This document shows positions 46,884 to 54,188 of a stretch of DNA of 64,000 nucleotides, in pieces. The stretch comes from Mesobacillus subterraneus. GTDB lineage: Bacteria > Bacillota > Bacilli > Bacillales > Cytobacillaceae. Each line of letters opens with the position of its first letter. Positions within the stretch are counted from its first letter, which is position 1. The notes beneath the pieces are model-generated. The model did no database searches. It had not been told where the DNA came from and was given only the letters and a program-made list of their open reading frames with translations. The translations under genes and the position numbers were made by a program. The stretch is from assembly GCF_020524355.2 (NCBI RefSeq), contig NZ_CP129019.1, forward strand, positions 372,001 to 436,000, in the 5' to 3' direction.

Positions 46884-46902
46884 GAAGCATTAGGATTTTT
46901 CT
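46860..46902 (+). terminator. rho-independent terminator
   Basis: AAAATCCTAATGCTT/AAGCATTAGGATTTTT long perfect stem; overlaps the LysR gene end. Confidence 0.93.
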
Positions 46903-46904
46903 TT

Positions 46905-46949
46905 TGACCAGCTCCAGTTTAGATGCTGAACGAGGCGCTTGCGCTTTTC
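46905..46949. repeat. truncated copy of the 123-bp element
   Basis: CCAGCTCCAG joined directly to GAGGCGCTTGCGCTTTT: both ends of the element with the middle deleted. Confidence 0.7.
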
Positions 46950-47318
46950 TTAGTCCAGCTCCAGCTCCTAACCCCTCGAGTCGCTTCGGTCCGCTCAGGT
47001 GAAGTCAAAGAACGACTTCACTGGTCGACCCTCCAGCGCTTGTCGGGGCTGACCAAGGCGCTTGCGCTTTTCTTAGTCCAGCTCCAGCGCCTAGCCCCTC
47101 GAGTCGCTTCGGTCCGCTCAGGTGAAGTCAAAGAACGACTTCACTGGTCGTCCCTCCAGCGCTTGTCGGGGCTGACCAAGGCGCTTGCGCTTTTCTTAGT
47201 CCAGCTCCAGCGCCTAGCCCCTCGAGTCGCTTCGGTCCGCTCAGGTGAAGTCAAAGAACGACTTCACTGGTGGGCCCTCCAGCGCTTGTCGGGGCTGACC
47301 AAGGCGCTTGCGCTTTTT
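46950..47318. repeat. 123-bp palindromic element, tandem triplet
   Basis: Three head-to-tail copies starting at TTAGTCCAGCTCC (46950, 47073, 47196), an exact 123-bp step. Each holds AGCGCCTAGCCCC near the left and GGGGCTGACCAAGGCGCT at the right as inverted arms, with perfect inner arms GTGAAGTC/GACTTCAC. Copies differ at a few bases, for example GTCGACCC, GTCGTCCC and GTGGGCCC. Lies between convergent genes. The long open frame across it is a repeat artefact. Confidence 0.93.
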
Positions 47319-47321
47319 ACA

Positions 47322-48908
47322 TTATTCTTTATCCTTATTTTTTTCAGCTAATTCCATTTCAAGCTCAGTCTGGATTGAAAGAGATTTATGCTCATCAGAA
47401 GCAAGATAATCGATGATTTGTTGTCTTTGTTCATCAGACATTTTTGCACCGTTTCCAGCCATCCGATCTACAACTGAGGTCCATGCCTCTGAGCCTTTAC
47501 TGTTGTTCCTCATGATTCGGCCGATATCATGGCATGTCAGACAAGTACCCAGGAAGGCCTCTTCATTGATATTCCTCGCATCCGGGAAAACAAGTGTGGA
47601 AGCTTTCTTGATTTTGTTGGCTTCTTCCGCATTGCCTTTCTGGTGAGCCAGAATTTGGTCTTTTGGCACATTTGTTTTGATGGCGATTCCGTTAGGATTC
47701 AAACCAACAGGAATTGTCTGTCTGAAATCCTTCTTCTTTGTAAGGTCGATTTTAGTAAGCGTCTTATCTCCCCAGTTAGAACCGAACATCATGCTGCCAT
47801 CCGGGCTCCATGCGAGCCAGTGGATATTCTGGACACCCCAGATTTTCCTGACAATTTTATAATTATCTTCCGGATCCATAACAGTCAAATAACCGGCACC
47901 ATTCTGCGAAGTATACCAATATCCGTCTGGACCGAGGTAAGGAATATTAGTTCCTGGACCTGTCTTGATGGTTTTGACGAACTTTAATTTGTCTGCATCG
48001 ATGATGGAAATTGACCCATCGTTACGATTCCCTGAGGCTAAATCATACGTATCCCCCATGAAGCTAACATTAACAGGTTTTGGGATATCTCCGAATTTCT
48101 TTAGCAGTTTCTCGGATTCGGCATCATAAATTGCCACTTCATTGTCAGCTGTATTGGCAACCGCGACAAGCTTCCCGTCGTTAGACATATCGAGACCTGA
48201 ACCTGTTCCTTTTCCGTAGTCAGTCTCTGTTCTTTCCAGGTATCTCATATCACCAGTTTCAATGTCGATGACTGTGATGAACGATTCTGCCTGTAAGCTG
48301 ACAAATAGCTTTTTGCCATCAGGAGTGACGTTCAAATCCCTTGGCTTTTTACCAACATCTTTAAAAACTTTAACAAGTTCAGCTTTTTCAGCATCAATCA
48401 TTCCTACCCCGCCAACCCCGTTCAAAGAGGTAAAAGCATATTTTCCGTCTCTTGAAAACGTCAAATGCTGAGGGGCAGGGTCTGAATCAAAGCCAGGGAA
48501 GTCAATGTTATGCGACTCCAGAGTTTCCATATTAATCGCTAAAACGCTAGTTCCGTAACGCTGTGTCGCAAAAGCCCATGTCTGCTCCTTGTTCAGGTGG
48601 ACATGGTGGGGTGTACCTGAGCTTTGGATGTATTTTACCGGATTGCCGGTTTTGATATCGGCGATTGCAATGCCATTACTAACTTCGTTTGCAGACAGGA
48701 TCCATCCCTCACCATCCCAATCCGTATTGGTATCTGCGTTTCCGTTCGGCTGATCTTTCCACCAGTTAGAGGAGTAGTCCTCATGAATTGGTGGAAGTTC
48801 TTTTTCGTTCTTATTATCAAGTGATGCATCTTTTACTGCGGCTTCAGAGCAGGCAGCAAGTGAAATGGAAAGAAGCGCGAATGCTGACAGTTTCAAGATT
48901 TTATTCAT
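47322..48908 (-). CDS. lipoprotein with YVTN/d1-like beta-propeller and C-terminal cytochrome c domain
   Basis: 528 residues. Lipoprotein signal (SISLAACSEA, Cys20), then seven to eight propeller blades (for example GKYAFTSLNGVGGVGMIDAEK, GKLVAVANTADNEVAIYDAE) and a c-type cytochrome at the C-terminus (TCLTCHDIGRIMRN, heme-binding CxxCH). Domain order is the reverse of cytochrome cd1 nitrite reductase. Conserved His in TPHHVHLN could be a cofactor ligand. Sits in the same direction as the cbb3 oxidase genes; probable membrane-attached electron carrier or oxidoreductase with unknown substrate. Confidence 0.75.
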   Translation of the reverse strand: MNKILKLSAFALLSISLAACSEAAVKDASLDNKNEKELPPIHEDYSSNWWKDQPNGNADTNTDWDGEGWILSANEVSNGIAIADIKTGNPVKYIQSSGTPHHVHLNKEQTWAFATQRYGTSVLAINMETLESHNIDFPGFDSDPAPQHLTFSRDGKYAFTSLNGVGGVGMIDAEKAELVKVFKDVGKKPRDLNVTPDGKKLFVSLQAESFITVIDIETGDMRYLERTETDYGKGTGSGLDMSNDGKLVAVANTADNEVAIYDAESEKLLKKFGDIPKPVNVSFMGDTYDLASGNRNDGSISIIDADKLKFVKTIKTGPGTNIPYLGPDGYWYTSQNGAGYLTVMDPEDNYKIVRKIWGVQNIHWLAWSPDGSMMFGSNWGDKTLTKIDLTKKKDFRQTIPVGLNPNGIAIKTNVPKDQILAHQKGNAEEANKIKKASTLVFPDARNINEEAFLGTCLTCHDIGRIMRNNSKGSEAWTSVVDRMAGNGAKMSDEQRQQIIDYLASDEHKSLSIQTELEMELAEKNKDKE

Positions 48909-48936
48909 TTATGTTTTCACCTCGCTTTGATTTTTT

Positions 48937-49548
48937 TTAAAACCATCCAACAAGCAGCACTAGTACAAGAGCAGCCGTCGTACCCCATGTAATCCATACT
49001 CCTGGATGTGTAAGCCATTGGGTTTTGTCATCCACACGGGAAATGCCCTGAGCAAGTCCATATGGGCAAACTTTACAGAATGAGTTCCTTGCCTTGTATG
49101 ATAGAGCTGTATATAAAACAGCAGTTGAAGTAACAAGGAAGAAGTATTTGTTCATTTCAAAGTTAACAAATGATTCCCAGATTGTAATCGGGTTGTAAAA
49201 GTAACTTACAGTCGCGTACGCCATGAAGATGCTTACAACGAAAGCCAGCAGGAAGGTTACCGCCTTACCTTTTTCACCTAATTTCGCTTCAATCTTGTTC
49301 AAAAGCATGCTGAAGGTATTATGCGGGCATGAATACTGGCAAAACGCCCTATACACGATCATTGATAGTGCAAGGAAAGCCATCAAGAACAAGAATAAAA
49401 AAACGAAAAATAGGTAGCCAGCTTCATAGGATAATTGAAAGCCGAACAAGAATAGTTTTTCGTTGTCGATGTCCATCCGAAAACCGTTCCAGAATGGCAG
49501 TGTGAAAATAATGATGAAAAATGCCCACCTTGATATAGTTTTACCCAC
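48937..49548 (-). CDS. NapH/CcoG-like membrane iron-sulfur protein
   Basis: 203 residues, about five membrane helices, with two cytoplasmic Cys motifs: CQYSCPHN (about 90) and CKVCPYG (about 160). This is the membrane half of CcoG/NapH/NosR-type proteins; the C-terminal ferredoxin domain is absent. Likely electron transfer or copper handling in oxidase assembly. 16 bp downstream of the cytochrome gene in the cco operon. Confidence 0.75.
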   Translation of the reverse strand: MGKTISRWAFFIIIFTLPFWNGFRMDIDNEKLFLFGFQLSYEAGYLFFVFLFLFLMAFLALSMIVYRAFCQYSCPHNTFSMLLNKIEAKLGEKGKAVTFLLAFVVSIFMAYATVSYFYNPITIWESFVNFEMNKYFFLVTSTAVLYTALSYKARNSFCKVCPYGLAQGISRVDDKTQWLTHPGVWITWGTTAALVLVLLVGWF

Positions 49549-49564
49549 GTGAATCCCCCTTTCT

Positions 49565-49960
49565 TTATCTGTAGTCCTCTAAGTATTCATAAACTTTATC
49601 GATTTCTTTCTCTGTATAAAGGTGACCAATAGCAGGCATCGTGTTACGGCCTTTTTTAATGACATTTTTGATATCCTCTTCCGGCATCCTGTCGGTTACA
49701 CCTTTCAAGTCAGGTGCTGCACCTGTAGCGTGGCAGCTCAGGCAAGTGCCTTCAAAAATAAGCTCTCCTTTATTATCCTGTGGAGCGGCAGCAGGTTCGA
49801 CTGCAAGCTTTCCAGGCATGAAAATCGCATATCCGATCGCCCAGATGACCACAACATAAAATACAGCTATCAGGAGCTTCGGCACTTTATTGTGCTGAAT
49901 TTTAATGCCAGAGACAATATCCGCCTCTTTGCTATCATGTTGCTGATATTCTTTTTTCAT
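49565..49960 (-). CDS. CcoP-like membrane-anchored cytochrome c
   Basis: 131 residues. One membrane helix (about 28-48), then a class I cytochrome c domain with heme motif CLSCH and axial Met in NTMPAIGHLYTEKEI. Smaller than diheme proteobacterial CcoP; monoheme version expected for Bacillales cbb3-like enzymes. Follows ccoO in the operon. Confidence 0.82.
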   Translation of the reverse strand: MKKEYQQHDSKEADIVSGIKIQHNKVPKLLIAVFYVVVIWAIGYAIFMPGKLAVEPAAAPQDNKGELIFEGTCLSCHATGAAPDLKGVTDRMPEEDIKNVIKKGRNTMPAIGHLYTEKEIDKVYEYLEDYR

Positions 49961-49997
49961 TTTTTACACCTGCCTTTAAAATGCTGTGATAGAAAAT

Positions 49998-50030
49998 CAT
50001 TACCTTAAACCACTGGGGCCTAAGGTAATG
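49998..50030. other. strong intercistronic hairpin in the cco operon
   Basis: CATTACCTTA (49998-50007) and TAAGGTAATG (50021-50030) form a 10-bp perfect stem with a 13-base loop between ccoO and the ccoP-like gene. There is no T tract, so it is probably an mRNA processing or stability element. Confidence 0.7.
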
Positions 50031-50046
50031 GTTATGTGAATGAGGC

Positions 50047-50589
50047 TTAATTATGGTCCATTGATTCCGCTTCATTCATTTCATTCTTGTATTCTTCAAG
50101 TCTTTCTTGAGTCGGCTTGAGGCTCATCAAGTAAGCAACAAGATCATCCAATTCCTGATTGGACAGATAATCAAACGAAGGCATGATTGTGCCTGGGCTT
50201 GTTGATTGGGGATCAATCAAGTGCTGGCGCTGCCAGTCTTCGTTATATTTCAAGCCAACCCACATCAAATCCGGGCCTGTACGGTTCGATCCCAAAAGAT
50301 GGGGCAAATCATATTTGTAGTCGCCGCCTTTTGATACAGGGCCAAGATTTTGATTTGTATCGGCAGGCAAGGCTCTGACGAATTGAGTGTGGCAAGTCTG
50401 GCAGCCATTCTGGACATATACTTCTCTTCCTCTTGCTTCAGCAGAATCTTCTGCATAGTTGCGAAGCTCACCGCTCGCGGTCGCAGAGTTGATTTCCTGG
50501 TCGAAGAGGGGAAGGATGACCGTTCCGGCTACACCGAAAGTCCATAGAATTAAAGCAACGATTAATACAGCTGATGGTTTACGTTCCAA
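50047..50589 (-). CDS. ccoO: cbb3-type cytochrome c oxidase subunit II (CcoO)
   Basis: 180 residues. N-terminal membrane helix (about 8-27) and a monoheme cytochrome c domain with NGCQTCHTQFVRALPADTN and TSPGTIMPSFDYL (axial Met). Transfers electrons to CcoN. 15 bp after ccoN. Confidence 0.9.
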   Translation of the reverse strand: MERKPSAVLIVALILWTFGVAGTVILPLFDQEINSATASGELRNYAEDSAEARGREVYVQNGCQTCHTQFVRALPADTNQNLGPVSKGGDYKYDLPHLLGSNRTGPDLMWVGLKYNEDWQRQHLIDPQSTSPGTIMPSFDYLSNQELDDLVAYLMSLKPTQERLEEYKNEMNEAESMDHN

Positions 50590-50604
50590 CGTGTTCCCTC
50601 CTCA

Positions 50605-51978
50605 TTAAGCAGTAGCAGCTTGCTGCTGTGCTTGCTGTTTTTTCTCAAGTTTTGCAAGTTTAATAGTTTTATACATATTCCATGCAAGGAAGAACTGAGC
50701 TACATACATCATTGTTCCACCAATTGCGCGGCCTTGTACGTAAGGCTCCATCATCAATACAGTCTGCAGGAATGGAACACCTTCGATCCAGGCGAATCCC
50801 TGTACAACACCTGCGATCCACAATGAGAATGCGAATACCAGGAAACCAACCGTAGAGAACCAGAAGTGAGCTTCCATTGCTCTCTTGCTGAACATTTCGC
50901 GTCCTACGATTTTAGGAAGGATGTAATAGAGTGCTGCGAAAGATGTGAATGAGAACGCACCGAAGGGTCCCATATGAGCATGCCCGACAGTCCAGTGAGT
51001 GAACTTAATGACTGAACTTACTGATGGAAGGGCTTGCAATGGTCCCTGTAGACATGCGAACAGGTAAAAAATTGTACCTGCCACTGTGAAACGAAGCGGT
51101 ACACTTGATCTTGTTTGTGACCAAGAACCTTTCATCGTTCCCCAGAAGTTGGCTAGAACGTCCCAAACAGGAATCAATAGGACGATGGAGGGAATGACCC
51201 CCGCTTTCGAGATCCAGCCTGGGATTGGTCCGTTCATCAAGTGGTGAGGACCATTCCAAACATAGAAAGTGGCGATTGCCCAGAAACCAATCATGGATAA
51301 CTGGTGGCTGTATAATGGACGTCCTGTCAATTTAGGCAGCAAGTAGTAGATCTGTCCGACACCGACTGTTGTCATCCAAAGGCCGATTGCGTTATGTCCA
51401 AGGAACCAGCCCATCAAACCTTGCTGTACTCCACTTGGAATCCATTGGGCCGGGAAGTTTCCGACAATCCAAGTCAATGGCAGCCATAGCAATGAGCCAA
51501 GGAAATACCATAGGCTGACATAAAGCATTTTTTCCTGGCGGCGTCCAACTGTTTTAAAAAGGTTATAAGCAACAAGTCCAATTGCGACAAGAAGCTGAAC
51601 GTCTACCCATAATGGAAATTCTCCATATTCGATGACCTCGGTTTGGCTAAAAAGCAATGCGAAGAATCCTTCTAAAATGACGATGTTATAAAATACTAAA
51701 GCGAAATTCCCGAGTTTCTCGCTATAAACCCTCGTTTTAGAAAGCTTAGGAATCATGTAGAACATGGATCCCACATAAGCCATTGATAACCAAGCGTAGA
51801 TAACGAGCATTACGTGCGCCGAGCGAACATGCCCATAAGTTGTCCAGCGATTGTTCAATAATTCTGGCCAGATTTGTTTTGTTGCAGTAAGAAGTCCCAT
51901 GCTCATGCCGATGATGATCCAAAAGACAGCAGCGATGAACCAATTCTTGGATGAACTCCATTTTTCGTCTGTAAACAT
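50605..51978 (-). CDS. ccoN: cbb3-type cytochrome c oxidase subunit I (CcoN)
   Basis: 457 residues from ATG 51978 (AAGGGAG upstream). Heme-copper oxidase catalytic subunit with about twelve membrane helices. Heme and CuB ligands are in RSAHVMLVIYAW, FLGHNAIGLWMT, GPHHLMNG and HWTVGHAHMGPFGAF. Reduces O2 to water at high affinity. Lead gene of the operon ccoN-ccoO-ccoP-like-FeS-propeller cytochrome. Upstream sequence has repeated TTGTGAA/GTGAAA words near 52,010-52,035 resembling ResD-type sites (weak). Confidence 0.93.
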   Translation of the reverse strand: MFTDEKWSSSKNWFIAAVFWIIIGMSMGLLTATKQIWPELLNNRWTTYGHVRSAHVMLVIYAWLSMAYVGSMFYMIPKLSKTRVYSEKLGNFALVFYNIVILEGFFALLFSQTEVIEYGEFPLWVDVQLLVAIGLVAYNLFKTVGRRQEKMLYVSLWYFLGSLLWLPLTWIVGNFPAQWIPSGVQQGLMGWFLGHNAIGLWMTTVGVGQIYYLLPKLTGRPLYSHQLSMIGFWAIATFYVWNGPHHLMNGPIPGWISKAGVIPSIVLLIPVWDVLANFWGTMKGSWSQTRSSVPLRFTVAGTIFYLFACLQGPLQALPSVSSVIKFTHWTVGHAHMGPFGAFSFTSFAALYYILPKIVGREMFSKRAMEAHFWFSTVGFLVFAFSLWIAGVVQGFAWIEGVPFLQTVLMMEPYVQGRAIGGTMMYVAQFFLAWNMYKTIKLAKLEKKQQAQQQAATA

Positions 51979-52157
51979 CTTGACACTCCCTTGTTCATAA
52001 AATAAACACAAACATTTCACGATTTCTTCACAATCTGCTATGTTACATGATACATCCCATAGAGAATTAAATTTATTCAAGTTTTTTATAGCCTTATCCA
52101 ATTGTTTTATACGACCTGCCTAATTGGAAAAAATCTAGCCTTATTTACAATTTTGGC
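51979..52157 (-). promoter_or_regulatory. ccoN upstream region
   Basis: A/T-rich region of about 180 bp containing direct repeats of (T)GTGAA on the minus strand near 52,010-52,035, possible ResD- or Fnr-related sites. No open frame of its own is supported. Confidence 0.3.
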
Positions 52158-52190
52158 AAAAAAAAACAGAACGAAAAAATTTCGTTCTGT
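52158..52190 (-). terminator. rho-independent terminator
   Basis: Minus strand: ACAGAACGAAA/TTTCGTTCTGT stem followed by nine T; ends the 41-aa gene before ccoN. Confidence 0.93.
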
Positions 52191-52196
52191 CAGAGA

Positions 52197-52322
52197 TTAT
52201 TCGTTTTGTTCTTCTTTTTTATTATAATTTTTGCGCAGTGTATCAAGGACGAAGATAATCAGGATAGGGACTCCGATATAATAAAGCAAATCGAAGTAAA
52301 AACCCAGGGATTCATGTTCCAT
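52197..52322 (-). CDS. small one-helix protein upstream of ccoN
   Basis: 41 residues starting MEHESLGFYFDLLYYIGVP; one membrane helix (about 13-31) and a Lys/Glu-rich tail. ATG 52322 has GGGAGGTAAA upstream; the longer open frame to 52466 is not supported. Size and context suggest a CcoQ-like or assembly subunit, but similarity is not recognisable. Confidence 0.6.
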   Translation of the reverse strand: MEHESLGFYFDLLYYIGVPILIIFVLDTLRKNYNKKEEQNE

Positions 52323-52468
52323 TCGTTTACCTCCCAAATTAATTTGAACACATTGTAATCTCAAAGTTTTTTTTTTACAACCCCCTAATATATACTCTGG
52401 ACGGTTTCCGGAATTTCTGTTAGAGTAATGCGATAGTATAGGACAATTTTCAAAAAGGGGGTGCAATT

Positions 52469-52603
52469 ATGGTACCTGGAGCTTGGCTCTTACTCATGGT
52501 TATGTTCGCATTCACTGCTTCAGCAGGGATTGTCTGGGCTTGGAGCAAGAAAAACCGGCTTTACGATGAAAGTGTAAAATATCGAATGCTTGATGAAGAA
52601 TGA
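52469..52603 (+). CDS. CcoS-like small membrane protein
   Basis: 44 residues: one membrane helix (about 4-25, GAWLLLMVMFAFTASAGIVWAW) then KKNRLYDESVKYRMLDEE. This resembles CcoS, a small protein for cofactor insertion in cbb3 oxidases, in having W-x-W then a short acidic tail. AAAGGGGGTG upstream of ATG. Divergent from the cco operon. Confidence 0.62.
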   Translation: MVPGAWLLLMVMFAFTASAGIVWAWSKKNRLYDESVKYRMLDEE

Positions 52604-52920
52604 TCAAACCTGGATTCACAATCTTTACAATCTGCTAATTATAAAGATATATTTTTTCCAGGCTTCTGTTTAACTTTACTATCCCACTATTGCTACTTCA
52701 AACTCCAATCACTGTCGATCTCTGATTCGACTTGCTGATATTTCATGATTTTACTATTCCAAAAAACTACTTTCTTCTATATAAAGATGTCGCCAACCTC
52801 ACGTCTTTTACATTTACCTAGATTGATCTAACACAAATTCAGTTCAACAATTCAACAGCGACTCATAGGATGTTATTATCTGCGTACTAATGACGATAAG
52901 AAAGTCATAAAAAATTCATA
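52604..52920. other. intergenic region, no gene seen
   Basis: A/T-rich stretch before the second sulfur operon. No supported open frame, repeat or RNA fold noticed. Confidence 0.4.
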
Positions 52921-52927
52921 ATTAAGG

Positions 52928-52956
52928 TTGACAAAAGTATTAATCTTTTATAATAT
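52928..52956 (+). promoter_or_regulatory. SigA promoter of the yrkE operon
   Basis: TTGACA at 52928-52933 and TAATAT at 52951-52956, 17 bp apart. The operator palindrome starts at the next base. Confidence 0.75.
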
Positions 52957-52972
52957 ATACCCTGTGAGGTAT
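52957..52972. promoter_or_regulatory. CsoR/CstR-type operator, site 1
   Basis: ATACCCTGTGAGGTAT, perfect ATACC-N6-GGTAT, directly after the -10 box and so across the transcription start: classic repressor position. Confidence 0.75.
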
Positions 52973-53023
52973 TTAACAACGTAATCACGTTACAAAAGAT
53001 ATTATATTTTTTTGCAGTCATAA

Positions 53024-53039
53024 ATACCCGTTGCGGTAA
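53024..53039. promoter_or_regulatory. CsoR/CstR-type operator, site 2
   Basis: ATACCCGTTGCGGTAA, 67 bp after site 1 and just upstream of the yrkE ribosome binding site (GAGGGG). Confidence 0.65.
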
Positions 53040-53060
53040 TTAAAGAGGGGATGAGAGATA

Positions 53061-53540
53061 ATGGGAGAACAGAAAAAAACCACGATTATTTTATTCAGTG
53101 GAGATTATGACAAAGTCATGGCTGCTTATATCATTGCTAATGGTGCTGCTGCCTATGATCATGAAGTGACAATCTTTCACACATTTTGGGGATTGAACGC
53201 TCTTAGGAAAGATGAGCCAATCCAGGCTGACAAAGGCTTCATTGAGAAGATGTTTGCCAAGATGATGCCAAGAGGCGCGAACAAATTGGGATTATCAAAA
53301 ATGAACTATGCAGGTTTCGGTCCTAAAATGATCAAGGACGTTATGAAGAAGCATAATGCCATGCCGCTTCCAGACTTGATTGACATGGCAAAAGAACAGG
53401 ATGTTAAGCTTGTTGCCTGTCAAATGACAGTAGACTTATTCGGTCTTACGCAAGAAGAGATCATGGAAGGCGTAGAGTTTGCTGGTGTAGCTGCTTACCT
53501 GGCTGATGCTGAGAACGGAAACGTCAACCTGTTCATCTAA
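53061..53540 (+). CDS. yrkE: DsrE-family sulfur carrier (YrkE)
   Basis: 159 residues, single DsrE/DsrF-like domain with a conserved Cys in KLVACQMTVDLFG (about 120) that can carry a persulfide. First gene of an operon matching B. subtilis yrkE-yrkF-yrkH-yrkI-yrkJ. ATG has AGAGGGGATGAGAG upstream. Confidence 0.9.
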   Translation: MGEQKKTTIILFSGDYDKVMAAYIIANGAAAYDHEVTIFHTFWGLNALRKDEPIQADKGFIEKMFAKMMPRGANKLGLSKMNYAGFGPKMIKDVMKKHNAMPLPDLIDMAKEQDVKLVACQMTVDLFGLTQEEIMEGVEFAGVAAYLADAENGNVNLFI

Positions 53541-53566
53541 TAGATACTAAAATTGGAGGTCTACAA

Positions 53567-54145
53567 ATGGAATCTGTAAAAACAAATTTCACAGTCGACG
53601 CAAAAGGGCTTGCGTGCCCAATGCCGATTGTCCGAACCAAAAAAGCAATTAACAATTTAAATCCAGGCGAGGTTTTAGAAGTGCTTGCAACGGATAAAGG
53701 TTCTAGGGCGGATATCCAGGCTTGGTCTAAAAGCTCAGGCAATCAGTACCTTGGAACGATTGAAGAAGGCGCCGTTCTTAAGCACTATATCCGCAAAGGC
53801 GGTGCAAGTGAAGAACAGGAAGAAACAAAATATCCAAACATTGTTTCAAACGACGATGTTGTAAAAAAGCTTGAAGCAAATGAGGATGTTGTTGTCCTTG
53901 ATGTAAGAGAGCCAGCTGAATATGCGTTTGGACATATCCCAAATGCTGTATCTATTCCATTTGGGGAACTTGAAAATCGACTTGAAGAACTTGATAAATC
54001 AAAAACAATCCTTGTTGTTTGCCGCACAGGCAACAGGAGTGACATGGCATCCCAGACACTTACTAGTAAAGGCTTCGAGAAAGTCTGGAATGTAGTACCA
54101 GGCATGACTGATTGGAATGGCCCAACTGAAAATAAGGTTCAGTAA
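53567..54145 (+). CDS. yrkF: TusA-rhodanese fusion (YrkF)
   Basis: 192 residues: TusA domain (about 1-78, Cys17 in GLACPMP) and rhodanese domain (about 95-190, Cys152 in VVCRTGNRSDM). Moves sulfane sulfur between thiols. It matches the first two domains of the fusion at 37,298 and stops where that protein continues, so it gives a template for the separated gene. GGAGG 8 bases before ATG. Confidence 0.92.
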   Translation: MESVKTNFTVDAKGLACPMPIVRTKKAINNLNPGEVLEVLATDKGSRADIQAWSKSSGNQYLGTIEEGAVLKHYIRKGGASEEQEETKYPNIVSNDDVVKKLEANEDVVVLDVREPAEYAFGHIPNAVSIPFGELENRLEELDKSKTILVVCRTGNRSDMASQTLTSKGFEKVWNVVPGMTDWNGPTENKVQ

Positions 54146-54164
54146 TTATTTTTTGGGAAAAATT

Positions 54165-54180
54165 ATACCCTGGGAGGTAA
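54165..54180. promoter_or_regulatory. CsoR/CstR-type operator, internal site 3
   Basis: ATACCCTGGGAGGTAA overlaps the ribosome binding site of yrkH. It may be an internal operator, or a chance match created by the GGGAGG site. Confidence 0.45.
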
Positions 54181-54188
54181 AGTGATTT

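Noticed and set aside
46923..47351. Open frame of 142 codons with three [13 protein letters not shown] repeats
   Set aside because: It lies entirely in the 123-bp element triplet; the protein repeat simply mirrors the DNA repeat, and there is no ribosome binding site.
47322..48908. Cytochrome cd1 nitrite reductase (NirS)
   Set aside because: The heme c domain is C-terminal rather than N-terminal, and no heme d1 synthesis genes are present in the window.
51979..52101. 41-residue N-terminal extension of CcoN
   Set aside because: Hydrophilic and Cys-rich, unlike CcoN; the ATG at 51978 follows AAGGGAG at the right distance.
52323..52466. Longer N-terminus for the small gene before ccoN
   Set aside because: ATG 52322 has a strong GGGAGG; the extension crosses the divergent promoter region.
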